A model generated the notes under the pieces. That model did not search any database and was not told the DNA's origin. It saw only the letters and a program-made list of their open reading frames with translations. This document shows, piece after piece, positions 38,201 through 53,200 of a stretch of 64,000 nucleotides of DNA; positions within the stretch are counted from its first letter, which is position 1; each line of letters opens with the position of its first letter. The translations under genes and the position numbers were made by a program. The stretch spans positions 39,535,176 to 39,599,175 of the forward strand of contig CM017567.1 of assembly GCA_007844125.1 (NCBI GenBank), read 5' to 3'. This DNA is from Sinonovacula constricta. Lineage: Eukaryota; Mollusca; Bivalvia; Cardiida; Solecurtidae.

Positions 38201-41200
38201 GCTATTCAACCAACCTTCCTAGCCATCCTGAAGGTGTTCTGAGTTTATCATCCCGAAGATATACTGAGTTTATCATCCGGAAGGTTTTCCGAGTTAATCA
38301 TCCTGAAGATGTTCCAAGTTTATCATCACGAAGGTGCTCTGAGTTTATCATCCGGAAAGTGTTCTGAGTTTATCATCCTGAAGGTGTTCTTAGTTTATCA
38401 TCCGGAAGGTGTTCTGAGTTTATCATCCGAAAGGTTTTCTTAGTTTATCATCCCGAAGGTGTTCTGAGTTTATCATCCTGAAGGTGTTCTGAGTTTATCA
38501 TCCGAAAGGTGTTCTTAGTTTATCATCCTGAAGGTGTTCTGAGTTTATCATCCTGCAAATGTTCTTAGTTTATCATCCTGAAGGTGTTCTGAGTTTATCA
38601 TCCTGAAGGTGTTCTGAGTTTATCATTCGAAAGGTGTTCTTAGTTTATCATCCTGTAGGTCTTCTGAGTTTATCATCCTGAAGGTGTTCTGAGTTTATCA
38701 TCCTGAAGGTGTTCTTAGTTTATCATCCCGAAGGTGTTCTTAGTTTATCATCCTGAAGGTGTTCTGAGTTTATCATCCTGAAGGTGTTCTGAGTTTATCA
38801 TCCTAAAGACTGGTGTTCTAAGTTTATCATCCCAAAGGTGTTATAAGTTTATCATCCTGAAGGTGTTCTGAGTTTATCATCCTGAAGGTGTTCTTAATTT
38901 ATCATCCTGAAGGTGTTCTGAGTTTATCATCCTGAAGATGTTCTGAGTTTATCATCCTGAAGGTGTTCTGAGTTTATCATCCTGGAGACATTCTGAGTTT
39001 ATCATCCAGAAGGTGTTCTGAGTTTATCATCCTGAAGATGTTCTGAGTTTATCATCCAGAAGGTGTTAGGAGTTTATCATCCTGAAGGTGTTCTGAGTTT
39101 ATCATCCTGAAGGTGTTCTTAGTTTATCATCCTGAAGGTGTTTTGAGTTTATCATCCTGAAGGTGTTCTGAGTTTATCATTCAAAAGGTGTTCTTAGTTT
39201 ATCATTCTGAAGGTGTTCTTAGTTTATCACCCTGTAGGTCTTCTGAGTTTATCATCCTGAAGGTGTTCTGAGTTTATCATCCTAAAGGTGTTCTTAGTTT
39301 ATCATCCCGAAGGTGTTCTTAGTTTATCATCCTGAAGGTGTTCTGAGTTTATCATCCTGAAGGTGTTCTGAGTTTATCATCCTAAAGACTGGTGTTCTAA
39401 GTTTATCATCCCAAAGGTGTTATAAGTTTATCATCCCGAAGGTGTTCTGAGTTTATCATCCTGAAGGTGTTCTTAATTTATCATCCTGAAGGTGTTCTGA
39501 GTTTATCATCCTGAAGATGTTCTGAGTTTATCATCCTAAGGTGTTCTGAGTTTATCATCCTGGAGACATTCTGAGTTTATCATCCAGAAGGTGTTCTGAG
39601 TTTATCATCCTGAAGATGTTCTGAGTTTATCATCCAGAAGGTGTTAGGAGTTTATCATCCTGAAGGTGTTCTTAGTTTATCATCCTGAAGGTGTTCTTAG
39701 TTTATCATCCTGAAGGTGTTCTGAGTTTATCATCCTGAAGGTGTTCTGAGTTTATCATCCTGAAGGTGTTCTGAGTTTATCATCCTGGAGACATTCTGAG
39801 TTTATCATCCTGAAGGTGTTCTTAGTTTATTATCCCGAAGGTGTTCTTAGTTTATCATCCCGAAGGTGTCTTAAGTTGATCATGCGGAAGGTGTTCTTTG
39901 TTTAATTGTGGTGGAACCCCTAAGCAAAGATTGTCACTCCACTAACGACAGGCATGAAGCTGCCTATTCGCAGAATATGCAGCTGCATACACATTATCCC
40001 CATAGAATAAAAACATTAAAATATTAAATCTAAAAAATAAATTATTCTAGTAAAGGTAAGGTGTATATTTATTCCAATCAACTAGTTCCCATATTCACAA
40101 CACAGTAAATTAAACTATACCAAATTGATTAAGACAACTTTCTGCACCCGCTTTTGTATATGGGACATTTTTTTGAAAACTTTTATTAATGTATTAAGTT
40201 AGAACTTTTAAAATAATTTGCCCCTTATGCAGGACAATAACAACTTGCTAGTATCTGGTAGAGGGATATGTACAGAATTTGCAAATTCTCTAATGCCATC
40301 ACATTCGATCTAGAAACACACAATTTTCCAAGAAAGTATGCCCTTGGAAGCATTCCCCCCACTAGATACCATGATGTACGTATTATATCATGCCTGGCTA
40401 TGCTCCTAAATGACCTCTACATATAACAGAAGATACTGAATTCCAGCAAAAAATGATAAAAAAAATTGGAGAAAAACATGTGCATGATACAGTTCCCCAT
40501 ATTGATAAGAAATACGGCTCCTACAAACTCTTTATTTCACCACCAAACACTTTATACCTGGTACTTTTTAGGATGGTCTCGGTCAGACAATTTGAGGAAG
40601 TACACATACCAGCAAAATAGCGTTTGTTTGAGAATTATGGGATATACGGTAACACAATATCAGATTTACTTCTCTTATTTGGAGCTCGGAATTGAAAGAT
40701 ATTCATAAGTTTCCAAAAATGTTTCCAAGATTATATGTTAAGATATGTTTATGTACCACATGTGGCTTACAGTGATTTAACTTGATACAGTGTTCATTTA
40801 GGATATCAGGTAGCATTCTGTAACTTAAAATTAACTTTTATCCTGATAAACTTTGATATGCCAGCTTGTTTTTTTTATCAGCAGACAGTATACATGTATT
40901 GCTTGGAAATGTTCAAGTCTTGCTTTCTTTAATACAGCTCAGGACTTAGGTTAATGAAGATATAAAGCTCTAAAATAACACAAAAATGTGCTATGTGCAT
41001 ATAACTAAATATTAGATTTTTGATAAAAACACTGATAAAAGATGAAGAAGAGGAGGTTGGAGGTGAGAGAAAAAAAAAACTGAAGAAAGCAAGGAAAAAA
41101 GAAAAAAAAAGAAAGAAAGGAGGAAATGAAAAAAAAGAAAATGAAAAATAGATGGGATCAGTGTTTCTAGAAAAAAGTGGAGTGATTTAAAAGGCAGAGA

Positions 41201-44200
41201 AAAAATGGATAAATACAATAAATTAAAATCAGATCAAATATAACAATATACCAGTAACTTTTGTTTACTTTTAAGACAGGAATTTAGACATAAACAAGTG
41301 GTTAGAGTTATGACCTTGGCATTGACAAAATGACAAATTGTATAATAAACAGACATACCCTCCAAAATATTATTACCACAGCCAGTCTACTATACCTATT
41401 ATACTGCCATAATATCACCACCTGCTGGGAGACTGAGAATGTTTCCTGACTACCTGTATACCCCACGCCCAGCTATCAAAAACTAGCAAATTTTTATGGA
41501 AAATACACAATGAACAACAACTAGCCCTGACTGCTCGATACCCAGTTATAATGTGATTGGCCAAAGGAATGCTATTCTAACTAGGGTGTTTTCGTTTTAT
41601 TTTACAGTAAATGGTAACAAATCTTGCCCTTGACTATAAAACTGAACATGATCTTGGGCTCTGGTTCAAAATCATACTGAAGTCATTGAGTACATTCTCA
41701 GTCCAGTATGACTCATATTTCATAACAATAACTCCACTTTTAGATTGATGAGCACATATTATTCAATTTATTTACTGACAATGTAATCTTCATTTGTTAT
41801 TTGATCTTTCTATAATAGACATATTTTTTTTCTATTGCAATTGTTTGTAGAAATATGTAGATACAAACAAAAATATGGGGGAAATACACAACAAGAATAA
41901 CCACTAACACTTATCTTGTCATAATTGTTGTTAGCGATTTTTTGTCAATTTTATGGTCAATTCTATAACTGTAATTAGGGTCATATTCACTATGGGAAAA
42001 AGTATATTTTACCCTAATTGGAACCATGCATAACACAGCACCCCTAATAGATTTACATAAGTAGGACTGTGAAAACTGTCCTACTTTCTAACCTTGGGCT
42101 AGGTATGCACCCCATTCATATTGCTGTTCATATATCATTTCTTTATACACCTCATAAACATTTACTGAAGGTAAAGAGAGAACCCTCTTTTAGCAGTACA
42201 ATCATTCTTTAACGGGACCTGGTAGTGGAACAGATGAAGGCGTAGGTCTATAAATAGCTCCTGCTAAAAAAAGACATCGGCGTCACAGCAGATGATGTGG
42301 ATGAACTACAACATTATTGGTCACATGGTTTTCTGGGTTTAAAAATAGCCAACTGTGCAGCGTGTCTCAGATAGGAAATACATATTTGTAATCACAATTG
42401 TGACATTATAGTTCACTTTAAAGACAGGTGTAGGACATCATTAAACAACATTTTGCAAGATCTGTTAAGATAACAATGGTTTACAAAGATGTTAAATGAA
42501 AATATTTTTGGTCCAAACTGTTGGATACCACGTCTAAGCAAATATAATGGCAGTTCCACGACTGTTTGGCTCAGTTTCAGGAGTATATGTCTGGGTGTGG
42601 TTTCATGCCAGGTGTTCACAGCATGTTTTTTTCAAAGTAAAGGCAGTACTATATCTGCATCAAGCGGACACCGTCTCTGAATTAATGATGGTAGGACAAT
42701 ACACCTAACAAATAACCATCCTGTCTAGGGTAGAGCTTTTGCATTTTAATCTGCTTAAGAAACTTGAGATTGAAACAAGCCTTTGCATTGATAATGAGAG
42801 GAAATTTTTGACATATTTCATTGAAAAGGAAAATTTATCTTTACTAGGACCCATCGAATTTTAGGTACCCATGATTTAAAAAAAAATGTAATCAGCTTGG
42901 CTTAGGGAAATAAATGCATAAAAAAAATATCCCCCTAAAAAAATATTTATTTTATATAAGCTTTCCGTCCCTTTGTTGTCCATAGCAATTTTTGTCTTAA
43001 ACAGAACAATGGCTGTTGTTGTTAATCCCGTTAAAGGTGGTATCCGACAGTTTGGAATAAAAATACTTTCATTATACATCTTAGTAAACCATTGTTATAT
43101 GAACAGATCTTGTAAATTGCTGTTTATTTATGTCCTACACCTGTCAGAAAAGTGAACCATAACGCCACACTCGTCATAACCAACACGTATTTCCTATCTG
43201 AGCCATGCTGCACAGTTAGCTATTTTTAAACAAAGAAAACCATGTGGCCATTAATGTTTAAGTTCATCCACGTCATCTTGTCGGGCGGCGATGTCTGTTT
43301 TTAACAGGAATCCCTATAGTTTATTTATTTACTGATATTTTTTCATATATAAGATGTCGACAAACTGTCGGATACCACCTTTAACTTAGGTCTAATTTCA
43401 CACTAAGTAGACTCAAAAAAAAAAAAAAAAAAATGTGATATAACCCTTTTATAGCAGTACAAGAATTATTATCCCCTTACAGTTAAGCCGGACAGAAAAA
43501 AGTAACTGCTCATCCAAAACACAAATCTAGCAAATGCTATTGTTCAATTCATCATTGCAACATGCAGGTAAAAAATTCACACAAAACCCCTCCAAAAAAA
43601 ATCCACAATGCTGGAGAGTGTAAATCAATTCTGAAGCAGTTTGTATCATCGCCAACCACTGTGCAGCCAAGTTACGTGATTGGCCATATATTAATGTTAA
43701 ATGATGATTGGAAATGAGCCAAAATCCTCCGCAAGGATATTTCTTGAGGCATCCATTATGAACCAATTGTTGTAAAAACAACAACAGGCAGTTAAATCCT
43801 TTACTTGCTGGAGACACCATTCATCTCATGAACATAAAGCAAACCCCACCCAAAAGGGGTTTCCAGTAAACTAAGGGTTAAAATGATCTGATCCACATGT
43901 TATCATAACAAGATTCTTTAAAGTGGCTTTTATGAATAGCTGTTGTTTGTTTTAGTGCTGTGATATGATCACTTAAAAGTGTTTCTTTCAAGTACTGAGT
44001 TTTTTTGTATTCACATTGCTATGTCAGATAAACAAACATAATTTATTATCATTATTGCCATCACATGCAATAAATTAGGTTGAAATATCGAGGTCGGATT
44101 ACTAATGCACTGCAGGTCAGAGAGGGTTCTCTCCCCATTTGGGGAGAAGGACTTAATGTGGGAAGGTTTCCCAGCTGATTTGCAATGCACCGTGGTTCAT

Positions 44201-47200
44201 TACAGTGATGCCAAGCTATTTTGGCGGAGAAAGGTGGAGCAAATGTCTGGGTTGAACCAACGGCACACCGCAGGTCAGATGGATGACCTTCCCACATCAA
44301 GTCCATCGTCCCAAACCGGCCTCAAACCCATGCGGTGTGAGGCTAACCTGTCAGAGGAGTTACAAGGCGGCGGCTGTTCCACCGCTACATAATACGTGAC
44401 CTACATACAAACTGTATTCTGAACAGCAATTGTTTGTTTCATTGTAGTAATATGATCGTTTCCTTTATTACCAGTATTTTAAAAAGCAGAAGTGTCATAT
44501 ATGTATGACTGCTTAGGTGATTATTAGCTTATTTACTTGAATATCCCAGAAACAAATACATTTCTGTATGGAGATCTTAGTCTCTTTAACTTGGGGTTAA
44601 TGCCCTTACCTTTGCCATAATGCATTTTGTTGAGATTTTTTTTTTCAGTCATCATCTTACAACTACATAAATAGGTTCCAAGACACATTACAAGACACTC
44701 AGAAGCAGTTAGTGCAGATCCTGATCAGACAACTCCCAGTGGGACTGGCTGATCTGGAGGTACACTGTTTGCCTAAGCATAACAAATTCAGCAAGTTAAA
44801 GGTGGTATCAAACAGTTTGGATCAAAATTATTTTCATTAAACATCATAATAAACCATTTTCACCTGACCAGACCTCGCAAAATGTTGTTTATTGATGTTC
44901 TGCACCTGTCTGAAAAGTGATCCATAAAGCCACTATTGTCATTCCAAACATGTATTTCCTTTCTGAGCCATGCTGCACAGTTAATTATTTTTAAACTAAG
45001 AAAACCATGTGACCACTTATATTTCAGCTCATCCACTTCATCCACAGTGATGTCTACATCTGTCTCAAGTAGAAATCCCAATCGTTCTTATTTACAGATT
45101 TGAAAAAAATGCACATTTAAGTGTTGCTTAACGAGCTGTACGACCATAAAACTGAGAAAATCGTCAAAGATTAGACTACATTATGATTTCTTTTCTGCAG
45201 AAATTATGCACAAGTACCGCAAGCAGAGATAAGATATTGTTATATATATATGTATGTATATATAGGGGGAGGGAGGGAGGGAGGGAGAAAGAGGGAGAGG
45301 GGGAGAGAGAGAAAGAGAGAGAAAGGAGAGAGAGAGAGAGGAGAGAGAGAGAGAAGAAGAGAGAGATAGAGAGATATGCAAACTGTCAAACAAAATTTCT
45401 TTTTTCAAGTAACCAAATAATTCATTGTTATCTGAAAAGTTCCTGCAGGATGTTGTTCATTGATGTCCTAGATCTGTGTGATCAGTCACGCATATATCAC
45501 CACTCATCACTGCAAGATGGTATTTCCTATTAGAGCTGCAGAGATAACTATTTTTAAACTTAGAAAACCACGTGACCACTTACTTTTGAAATCACATTAT
45601 ATAGGCATCTGTGTAATTCGCTCTAATGTCGATATCTATTTTTAGCAGAGACCAATATCAAGCTTTTTATACAGTTGGAAAGAATGCACAGAGTCAGAGT
45701 GATTTTTCTCGTGATTAGTTTCGGTCTTACAATTCAGTTAGTGTTTAAAATCGTATTTATTAAGACAAAAGTATAAATTTAAATGCAAATTATGCCTTAA
45801 TTTCCTAAAGCAGAGGTTCGATTTTTTTTTTTATGCGCTTAATATATGTAAGCAAAATATCTAGTACGACCTTTAATAGTAAATAGGTCAGGCTGCGTTT
45901 AAAAAAATTGTCCATTGCTTACTTTTGGTCAATTTTAAAAAGTAGTTCTGAAACTAGGTGTAGGTGACAATTAAGGAGTTAACTGCAAGCTTTAACACGA
46001 AAGGCAGCATGCCATTAAGAGAAGATTTGTTTCTTGGATTTATCGTCCCACCAACAGTATTTCAGTTATTTGGAGATGGTGTACAAGTTAAGCAGATATA
46101 GTGCTGCCTCAACTGTGTAAAGCATGTTGTGAACACCCAGGCATATTACCCTGACACCAGGCTGACAAGTTGAGGAACTACCCTTATATTTGCTGGAGCA
46201 TTAGCAAGGAAGTTATACCACTAACATTTTTAAGGACTGGTATGTCTCAGCCCAGACTTTAATCCAATACATAGAGCTGGTTAAGAAAAGGCATGTGACA
46301 TATGACGGAAAGGATGTGGGTAATAGCATGCTATCCTTGTCAAGACAGCAGTATGTGAATTACCTTAAAATAGCTAAAACATCCTAAAACAAAATTTTCT
46401 TAAATTGAAATAAATTAACGCTATTAAATTTCTTTAAAAGCAAAGCTTGAAAAAATCATCAATCAAAACAGAAAAACACCGGTCCCAAAGTGTTTACGAC
46501 TTAAAACTGCTTAGTCCCTCACAACATGGGCTAGGTCAAGGCATTAACTTTCTTGTAGTGAGGTCTTCTAGTTGGCCTGCCATGCATCGGTAGTTCTACC
46601 AAGACATTTTTCTAGGGTCATCATCTAACATTCAAAGCTGTATTTAGCCAGTATAACCATATTTGTATCATCTACGGATTTGTTAGCACAATTGGTAGAG
46701 AGTCGGCTCCAGGTACAGGAGGCCTTGGGTTCGATCCCAGGCCGCGACATACCAAAGTCGTTAAAAACAGTAGTGGTATAGCTCCCTTGCTAAGGCTTAA
46801 GCAAATATAAGGGTAGTTCCATGACTGGTTGGCCCGGTGTCAGGATAATGTGAATGGGTGTGGTAGCATGTCAAGTGTTCACGGCATGCTATACTTACTG
46901 AAGACAGCACTATATCTGCTTCAAGTGTACACCGTCTCCAGATAACTGAAATACTGTTGATGGGACGATAAACCCAGTAAACAAACATATTTGTATCAAT
47001 GCAATGTTTTCAACAACAATAAAAAAAAATCAAAAGCTAGTCTAGCCATTACAGATTTGACTTTTTCTACAAACTGAAGTAGACAGTGCAATTGTGGTAC
47101 TAGCTGTGCAGAATGAATCATTAATTCTGCAGCATCCCTTACAGCTACATGTACATGTGCCACTTGTGACTAGTACAGGCACAAGGCTCTTATATACTAT

Positions 47201-50200
47201 AGTAACTATATTCTATACCACAGGAACCAAAGCTGAAGATTAGTGTTGTTTTCTGTTGGATTTGTTCATTTTTTGTTGTTGTTGTTGTTGTTGTTGTTGT
47301 TTTGTTATTTTTGTTAACCACATGTAATAAGGTTGAATTTATGTTTATGTAGTTGCTTTTTTTTGTTGTTTTCGTTTTTGTGGTTGCCTTTGTCTGCTAC
47401 AGGTACCAAGGCTGATATGTTGTTGTTGTTCTTTTTTCTTTGTTGTTGTTATTATTGAAGCTGCTTATAGGTCTTTTCTTTACTGAAATTTCCATAACAT
47501 GACAAAATTTTCCCCAAATCTGACACCAGTAGTTAAATGATGATTTTCCCTCACTTTTGTACAAAATATTGTGTGTCTCTTTTCCTTAAATTTAATCAAG
47601 GGCATGGGCCTATGTATTAACAAACTTCAGAAATGAGTCAAGTTAAGTACCGTACTTACTCACTTATAAGACTATTCGCTTATAAGACGACCCCCCTACT
47701 TCACCTGCGAAATTGCCGGTTTCTGCTTCGACCCGCTTATAAGACGAGGCGAAAAAATGAACAGGAGCGTCGACCAGTCATGCTGTCTCAACAAAAGGGT
47801 TAATTGGTAAACAGTGACTGTAATTTTCACACGTTGCGGGATGTATCTAGTCTCAGCTGCACTGCTATCCTGTAGCGCGTGGCGGCATGACATTAATTTC
47901 TTTGATCTACGTCACCAAGTCTGGTATGACAGTACACGATATATCAGGGAACAGTGCACTTTCCTTGTGTACATTCTGCCAATCAATAATTTCATGGAGA
48001 AATGTAATAGGCAGCTGCTTATAAAAACACATCGTTCACACCCTCACTGTCAAACTGCTCCGATCGATATCACCTTGACAACAGCTTATCTCAGAGTCAG
48101 TCACTTGACCTGTGTAATGAGGCAAGTCTACACGAGTAAATTACAGCTTGGTGTATTTGGCAGACTGAAGTTGAAAGTTTGTTTCAGTGTTTACTGACGG
48201 ATAATAAGCCGTGTTTCATGCAGAACAAAGGGAAATGAATGTGAGACAGTTAATCGTTGACGGACAGAATTCAAAGTTCAATTAAGGTAAATTATTGGTG
48301 GTCGACAATGACGGCACGTCGGATCATTGCATAACTGCTAACAAGTTTATGTGGTATGTTTTCGCCCTAAAACAACGTGAAAACTTTTTGCCAGGTCGCT
48401 AGACCCCGCCTATAAGACGAGCCCCACACTTTTAACATGAAATCTAAAGGAAAAATCCCCGTCTTATAAGTGAGTAAGTACGGTAATTTAAGATTCTTGT
48501 AAATAAATGTGTTTCCATGAAATTGCAATTTGGTTGTGTTTTGACATGGCCACAGTTTTGGTAGGTAGATGACAATTATAATAATATCTAAAACCTGGTC
48601 AAAAAACACAATGAAAAACAACACACTGTATGAAGCACTCAAGTGCCATTCTGTACAGTACAATAAGCAATACAGGCATTGTATAGAAATTATTTCCTCA
48701 ATCACGGTTATTTGTTCAGTTACTGTTTTACTATGACAGACATTTTACAGTATATAATGCTGAACAGTGCAAAAATAATACAATATAGACAAATGGACTG
48801 TACAGTGCACAACACAATAGATTACTTCACCAATTACTGCTATCAATTGTAAACCTCATATAGTGAAATCGCGTTACTTCTTGTAATATTCACAAAGTTT
48901 TTGTATCACTCTTTCTAACACTCTTTTTGTATTTTGGGTTTTACTACACACCGACACTTGACAGGTCATGCGGCGCCGAACACATTGAAGTATAATGAGA
49001 CTAGATTATAATCGCTGAACAGATTAAAAAATAACACGAATAGATTATTATCAGGTTAAAATTAAAAAAGGTCAGTAGAAATATAAATATCTATCAGGTT
49101 AAAATAATGTGAATTATAATTAAAAAAACATATAACATGCATTCAAAAAGTATAACATTAGCTTAAACAGTTTAAAAATTTATAACTTATTAAGAATACC
49201 AATCTCATTCAAGAAGCTAACAAGTTTAGAATCCGACACTGCCGTAAACATGTCATACACGTTATTGACATTAAAATACTTAAACCGAATTTGGTCTGTG
49301 TCAATACAATGTAATAAAATATGGTTCATGTGAATGTGAATATTATAATGCGTTCTGTAAACCATCTTCCCCCTCTCTTACATTTTGTGTTAGGATTATT
49401 TTGTTGTTTTGCTGTGCAGGTCTTTCCCTGTCGCCAATACAAGCCAACACATCGGTCAAATATAAATGTCAAAGTGGAAAACACAGCCTCATGAGACAAA
49501 AATTTACGAAAAATAGATAAATGTAGTTCGAAAACTGTCGAAAGAAAGTGAGTGGCTTTGGGTTTATTGGCTTATTACCTGATTCATAAGGGTTTGTAAT
49601 CCTTAAAGATCCTTGTTATGTTTTTTAAAAATACATTGCAGTGACCATTTATGGTCAGAAAAGAGATTTTGTTGGAGAAAACCCCTCCCCAAACAAATGT
49701 CTGAGTAGAACCCCCAGGGCACCGCAGATCAACTGGAAGACTAGCGTGAATATCGTAACATACTAAATACAAAAATCATTACTAAAAGATAAATTAACTC
49801 TTAGTATGCTACTCATGTATTTATAAGATTTAGGCAAATAGTTTAGGTCCAGTTCAGCAAGCCTTCTGGGAGCTGTCAGATCTGGATCTACTCCATGAGC
49901 TGCTCAGTCTTTGTTTATAAGTATATTAACCCAGACATGTATCATATTCAAGCAAAAATCCTGAGAATTAAGCATGGGTTTTTAACAAATATAGCAAGCT
50001 AAGGGTTAATGAATAACACTTTTAATCTATATCAAGCTGTATTTTGTTAATTTATCAGTAAAGATTCTTAATCATATTATTAAGTCGGCACACCAAGGTG
50101 TAAATATACATATTACTAGAGACTCTAGAACCAGCAGTATACTTCCTCTGATCAGATAATAAAGCTAGCTGATCTTGGTCTATCCTGTTTGCCTCAGCCT

Positions 50201-53200
50201 GAACAATATAACTATGATGGCTCTGGTTTAACACTTAAAGAATGTACGTCAACAGGCTGACTGGAAGAAGGAAGTTAAATGTGCTTTATCTATAAGTCAC
50301 CCCCACAAGCTTCTTTAGAATCTGCTGTGTATTTTACTGCAAAAAGATTCCTAAGATAACTCAATCGTTTCTATTGCAGAATTTGGTGTCAATCCAGCCC
50401 TCTCCCATGCCCCACACCAACCATACTCCCCACCCCCACTCCTCCACCAACCATTTTTAAAGCAATCTGTCCACATAGAAGCATTGGGGTTTTTTTCAGA
50501 TTCATCATAGCCACAAAATCTTTGCCATTTTTGCCCAACTGCAATTTTTTTTGTTTTGTTACATTTCACTGACACAATTATGGTCATATTGGCGACATCC
50601 AGCTAATTATTGGTGGAGGAAGGTCCCCAGACTTACGTCTGGGCAGATCCACCAGCGCACCGCAGACCCATAACTTTAATGGGGAAAGCAGTAACAATGC
50701 AACTCTGGCATGTATATGTTTTTGCCTTATTCATAATGGATTTTAAATGTTTTGTTTGATTTTTAGATATATTGCAGTGACCTGTTATGATTATTATTAC
50801 GACACCCAGCTGTTTTGATGTAGGAAGACCCCAGACAAAATGTCTGAGTAGAACAACCAGCACACCGCAGGTCAGCTGAAAGACCTTTTCCACATTAAGT
50901 CCTTTGCCCCGACTGGGACTATGCCACTATGCCACATGCGCCCCTCACAGTTTGAAATGGCTGGTGGTTTTAAATTAATACTTAACTTTAACTTTCCTGT
51001 CTTATCATGAATAAAGAAAAATAAAGTAGACAGACAAAAATGTAATAAAACAAAGCTTTTATTAAAATAAAAAAAAATGCTTGTGTTTGGAAGGATTTGA
51101 ATTCAGAACCTCTTAATTGACAGTCCACTGACTGCCACAGAGTCCGGTTGCATGCTTGTTTCATGTTGCTTTATTTATAACATTCCAATTTCAACATCAT
51201 CTATGTTAACATTTTTAAGGTTTCATCTGGCACTCTGATTACAGTCAGTCCCAATATGTGGTCAACTGTTATTTTGGTCATTTTTCTGTGCCATATATGT
51301 CTTGTTCTGAATAATTTTCCACAAATACCATCATTTTCTGGAAATACATGTATTATAGCTTAAAGTGAGACCTCACATTTATGACATGTCATGTATGATT
51401 TTCATATCTGACCCAAAAAAAAGCAGAGGCTAACGTGAAGGTATAAAGTTTGATCACAACATGTTTGGTCGTCAGACCTTTTCGCATACAAAGACCAGGA
51501 AGTACCTGCACTGAAAAGATAAATCTGAACATTATGAGATAAATATTTTAAATATTTGCCATTATCGTATGGATTGTGTCATCAAAAAAAATATCAACTT
51601 TTAGCCTGCTAGGCACACCAGTAATCAAGATTAGGAAAACAGAGCAGATGAACATCAGCCATCTCCCTCTGTCTTTACAAATTTTTTTTAAAAAGACTGG
51701 ACCTTCAGTCCACCAAGCTGGCAATAACTAATGGACCGGACCAAATTTTACTAGACCTGCATGATTTTGGCATTTTTACAACAAAGGTTGGTAAGCTATC
51801 CGAGAAGTTTCAAGTGATTGGGTTCAGTAAAAGGATGTCAAGCGATGTTTAGTAAATACAATTTTCATAATAATTCAAAACTTTGAAAATTATTTGGCTT
51901 AAACTTCTGGTGGACTTTATTTAACTTTAATGGACTGACAGAGATTTTGGTCTATCTGGATTTGTCGAAGACTGCTCCTTACTGGGAGCTGTCTGATCTG
52001 GATCTACACTCACTGCTGCCGAGTTTCAAACAACATGAGGACAAAAAATGTATGGTCATTAACAAATTGTTTGTTTTTTTATTGTTTTTTTTTATAAAAT
52101 GGTGGTCGTGGTTGTGAGGTGGGTGGTGGTAGTAATTTCAGATGTTGTTGTTGTGGTTGTGATTTAAGTTGTAGTAGTTGTTGTGTTTGTGTGTAGGGTT
52201 TATCGTCCCACCAACAGTATTTCAGTTATATGGAGACAATGTTCACTTGAAGCGGACATAGTGCTGCCTTCACTGTGTATAACATTGCAAGATACCACAC
52301 CCACTCACATTATCCTGACACCAGGCCAACCAATCATGGAAGTACCCTTATAATTGCTTGAGCGTAAGCAAGGGAGCTATGCCACTACCATTTTTAACGA
52401 CTTTGGTATGTGGCAGCCCGGGATCAAACCAAGGGCCTACCGTACCTGGAGCCGTCACTCTACCTAATGCGCTATATAGGTCCGGTGTTGTGTTTGTAGT
52501 GGTGGTGGTAATGTTGGTGTTTACTAAATAAATGAGCGTAATGAGGAATAGTCGCATGTTCATTAGCAACATCGATATAATCATTGATACCATGGATAAT
52601 TATCTACCGATATAATTCTTCTGTATCCTACAGCAACACATTGTTTCATTTATGTATGACTATAAATTTGCACCACTTCACTAATTGGTAATTTAAGCAG
52701 GAATAAAATTAGTGAATTTTAAGTATCTTTTTGATGTAAACATTTTAGCAGGGATAAAATAAATGAATTTTAAGTATCTTTTTAATGTAAACATTTTAGC
52801 AGGGATAAAATAAATGAATTTTAAGTATCTTTTTAATGTTAAACTGCATAATAGATGGATAACATATTTCAGATCAGATCAAAGTTTATCATAAACTATT
52901 AATTTATCAAAGATAACACTTCATCTACACTGTATGTGATCTCTATTCATGTAACAACATCACATTGATCCAAACTCAGTGAATTTACTTCCTGTGTATC
53001 AAAAAGCCTAAAAATTTATTCATTTTATTTTCACTTACAATCTCTTTTTGCAACTATGGCAAAAGAAACTATAAATATTTATTATTGGCTATAAAAAAAA
53101 CTATTCATCTCTAATAGCATATACGTGTACACAATAATGCACAGGGTTCCCACAATTTCTGAAAGGAAAAATTCAAGGTCTTTTCCAGTGGTTTTCCAGG

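Noticed and set aside
38224..39904. CRISPR-like array
   Set aside because: Head-to-tail 25-bp repeats without spacers in an animal intron: a minisatellite.
47814..48197. 127-codon plus frame as a gene
   Set aside because: Lies inside a non-autonomous transposon and shows no recognisable domain.
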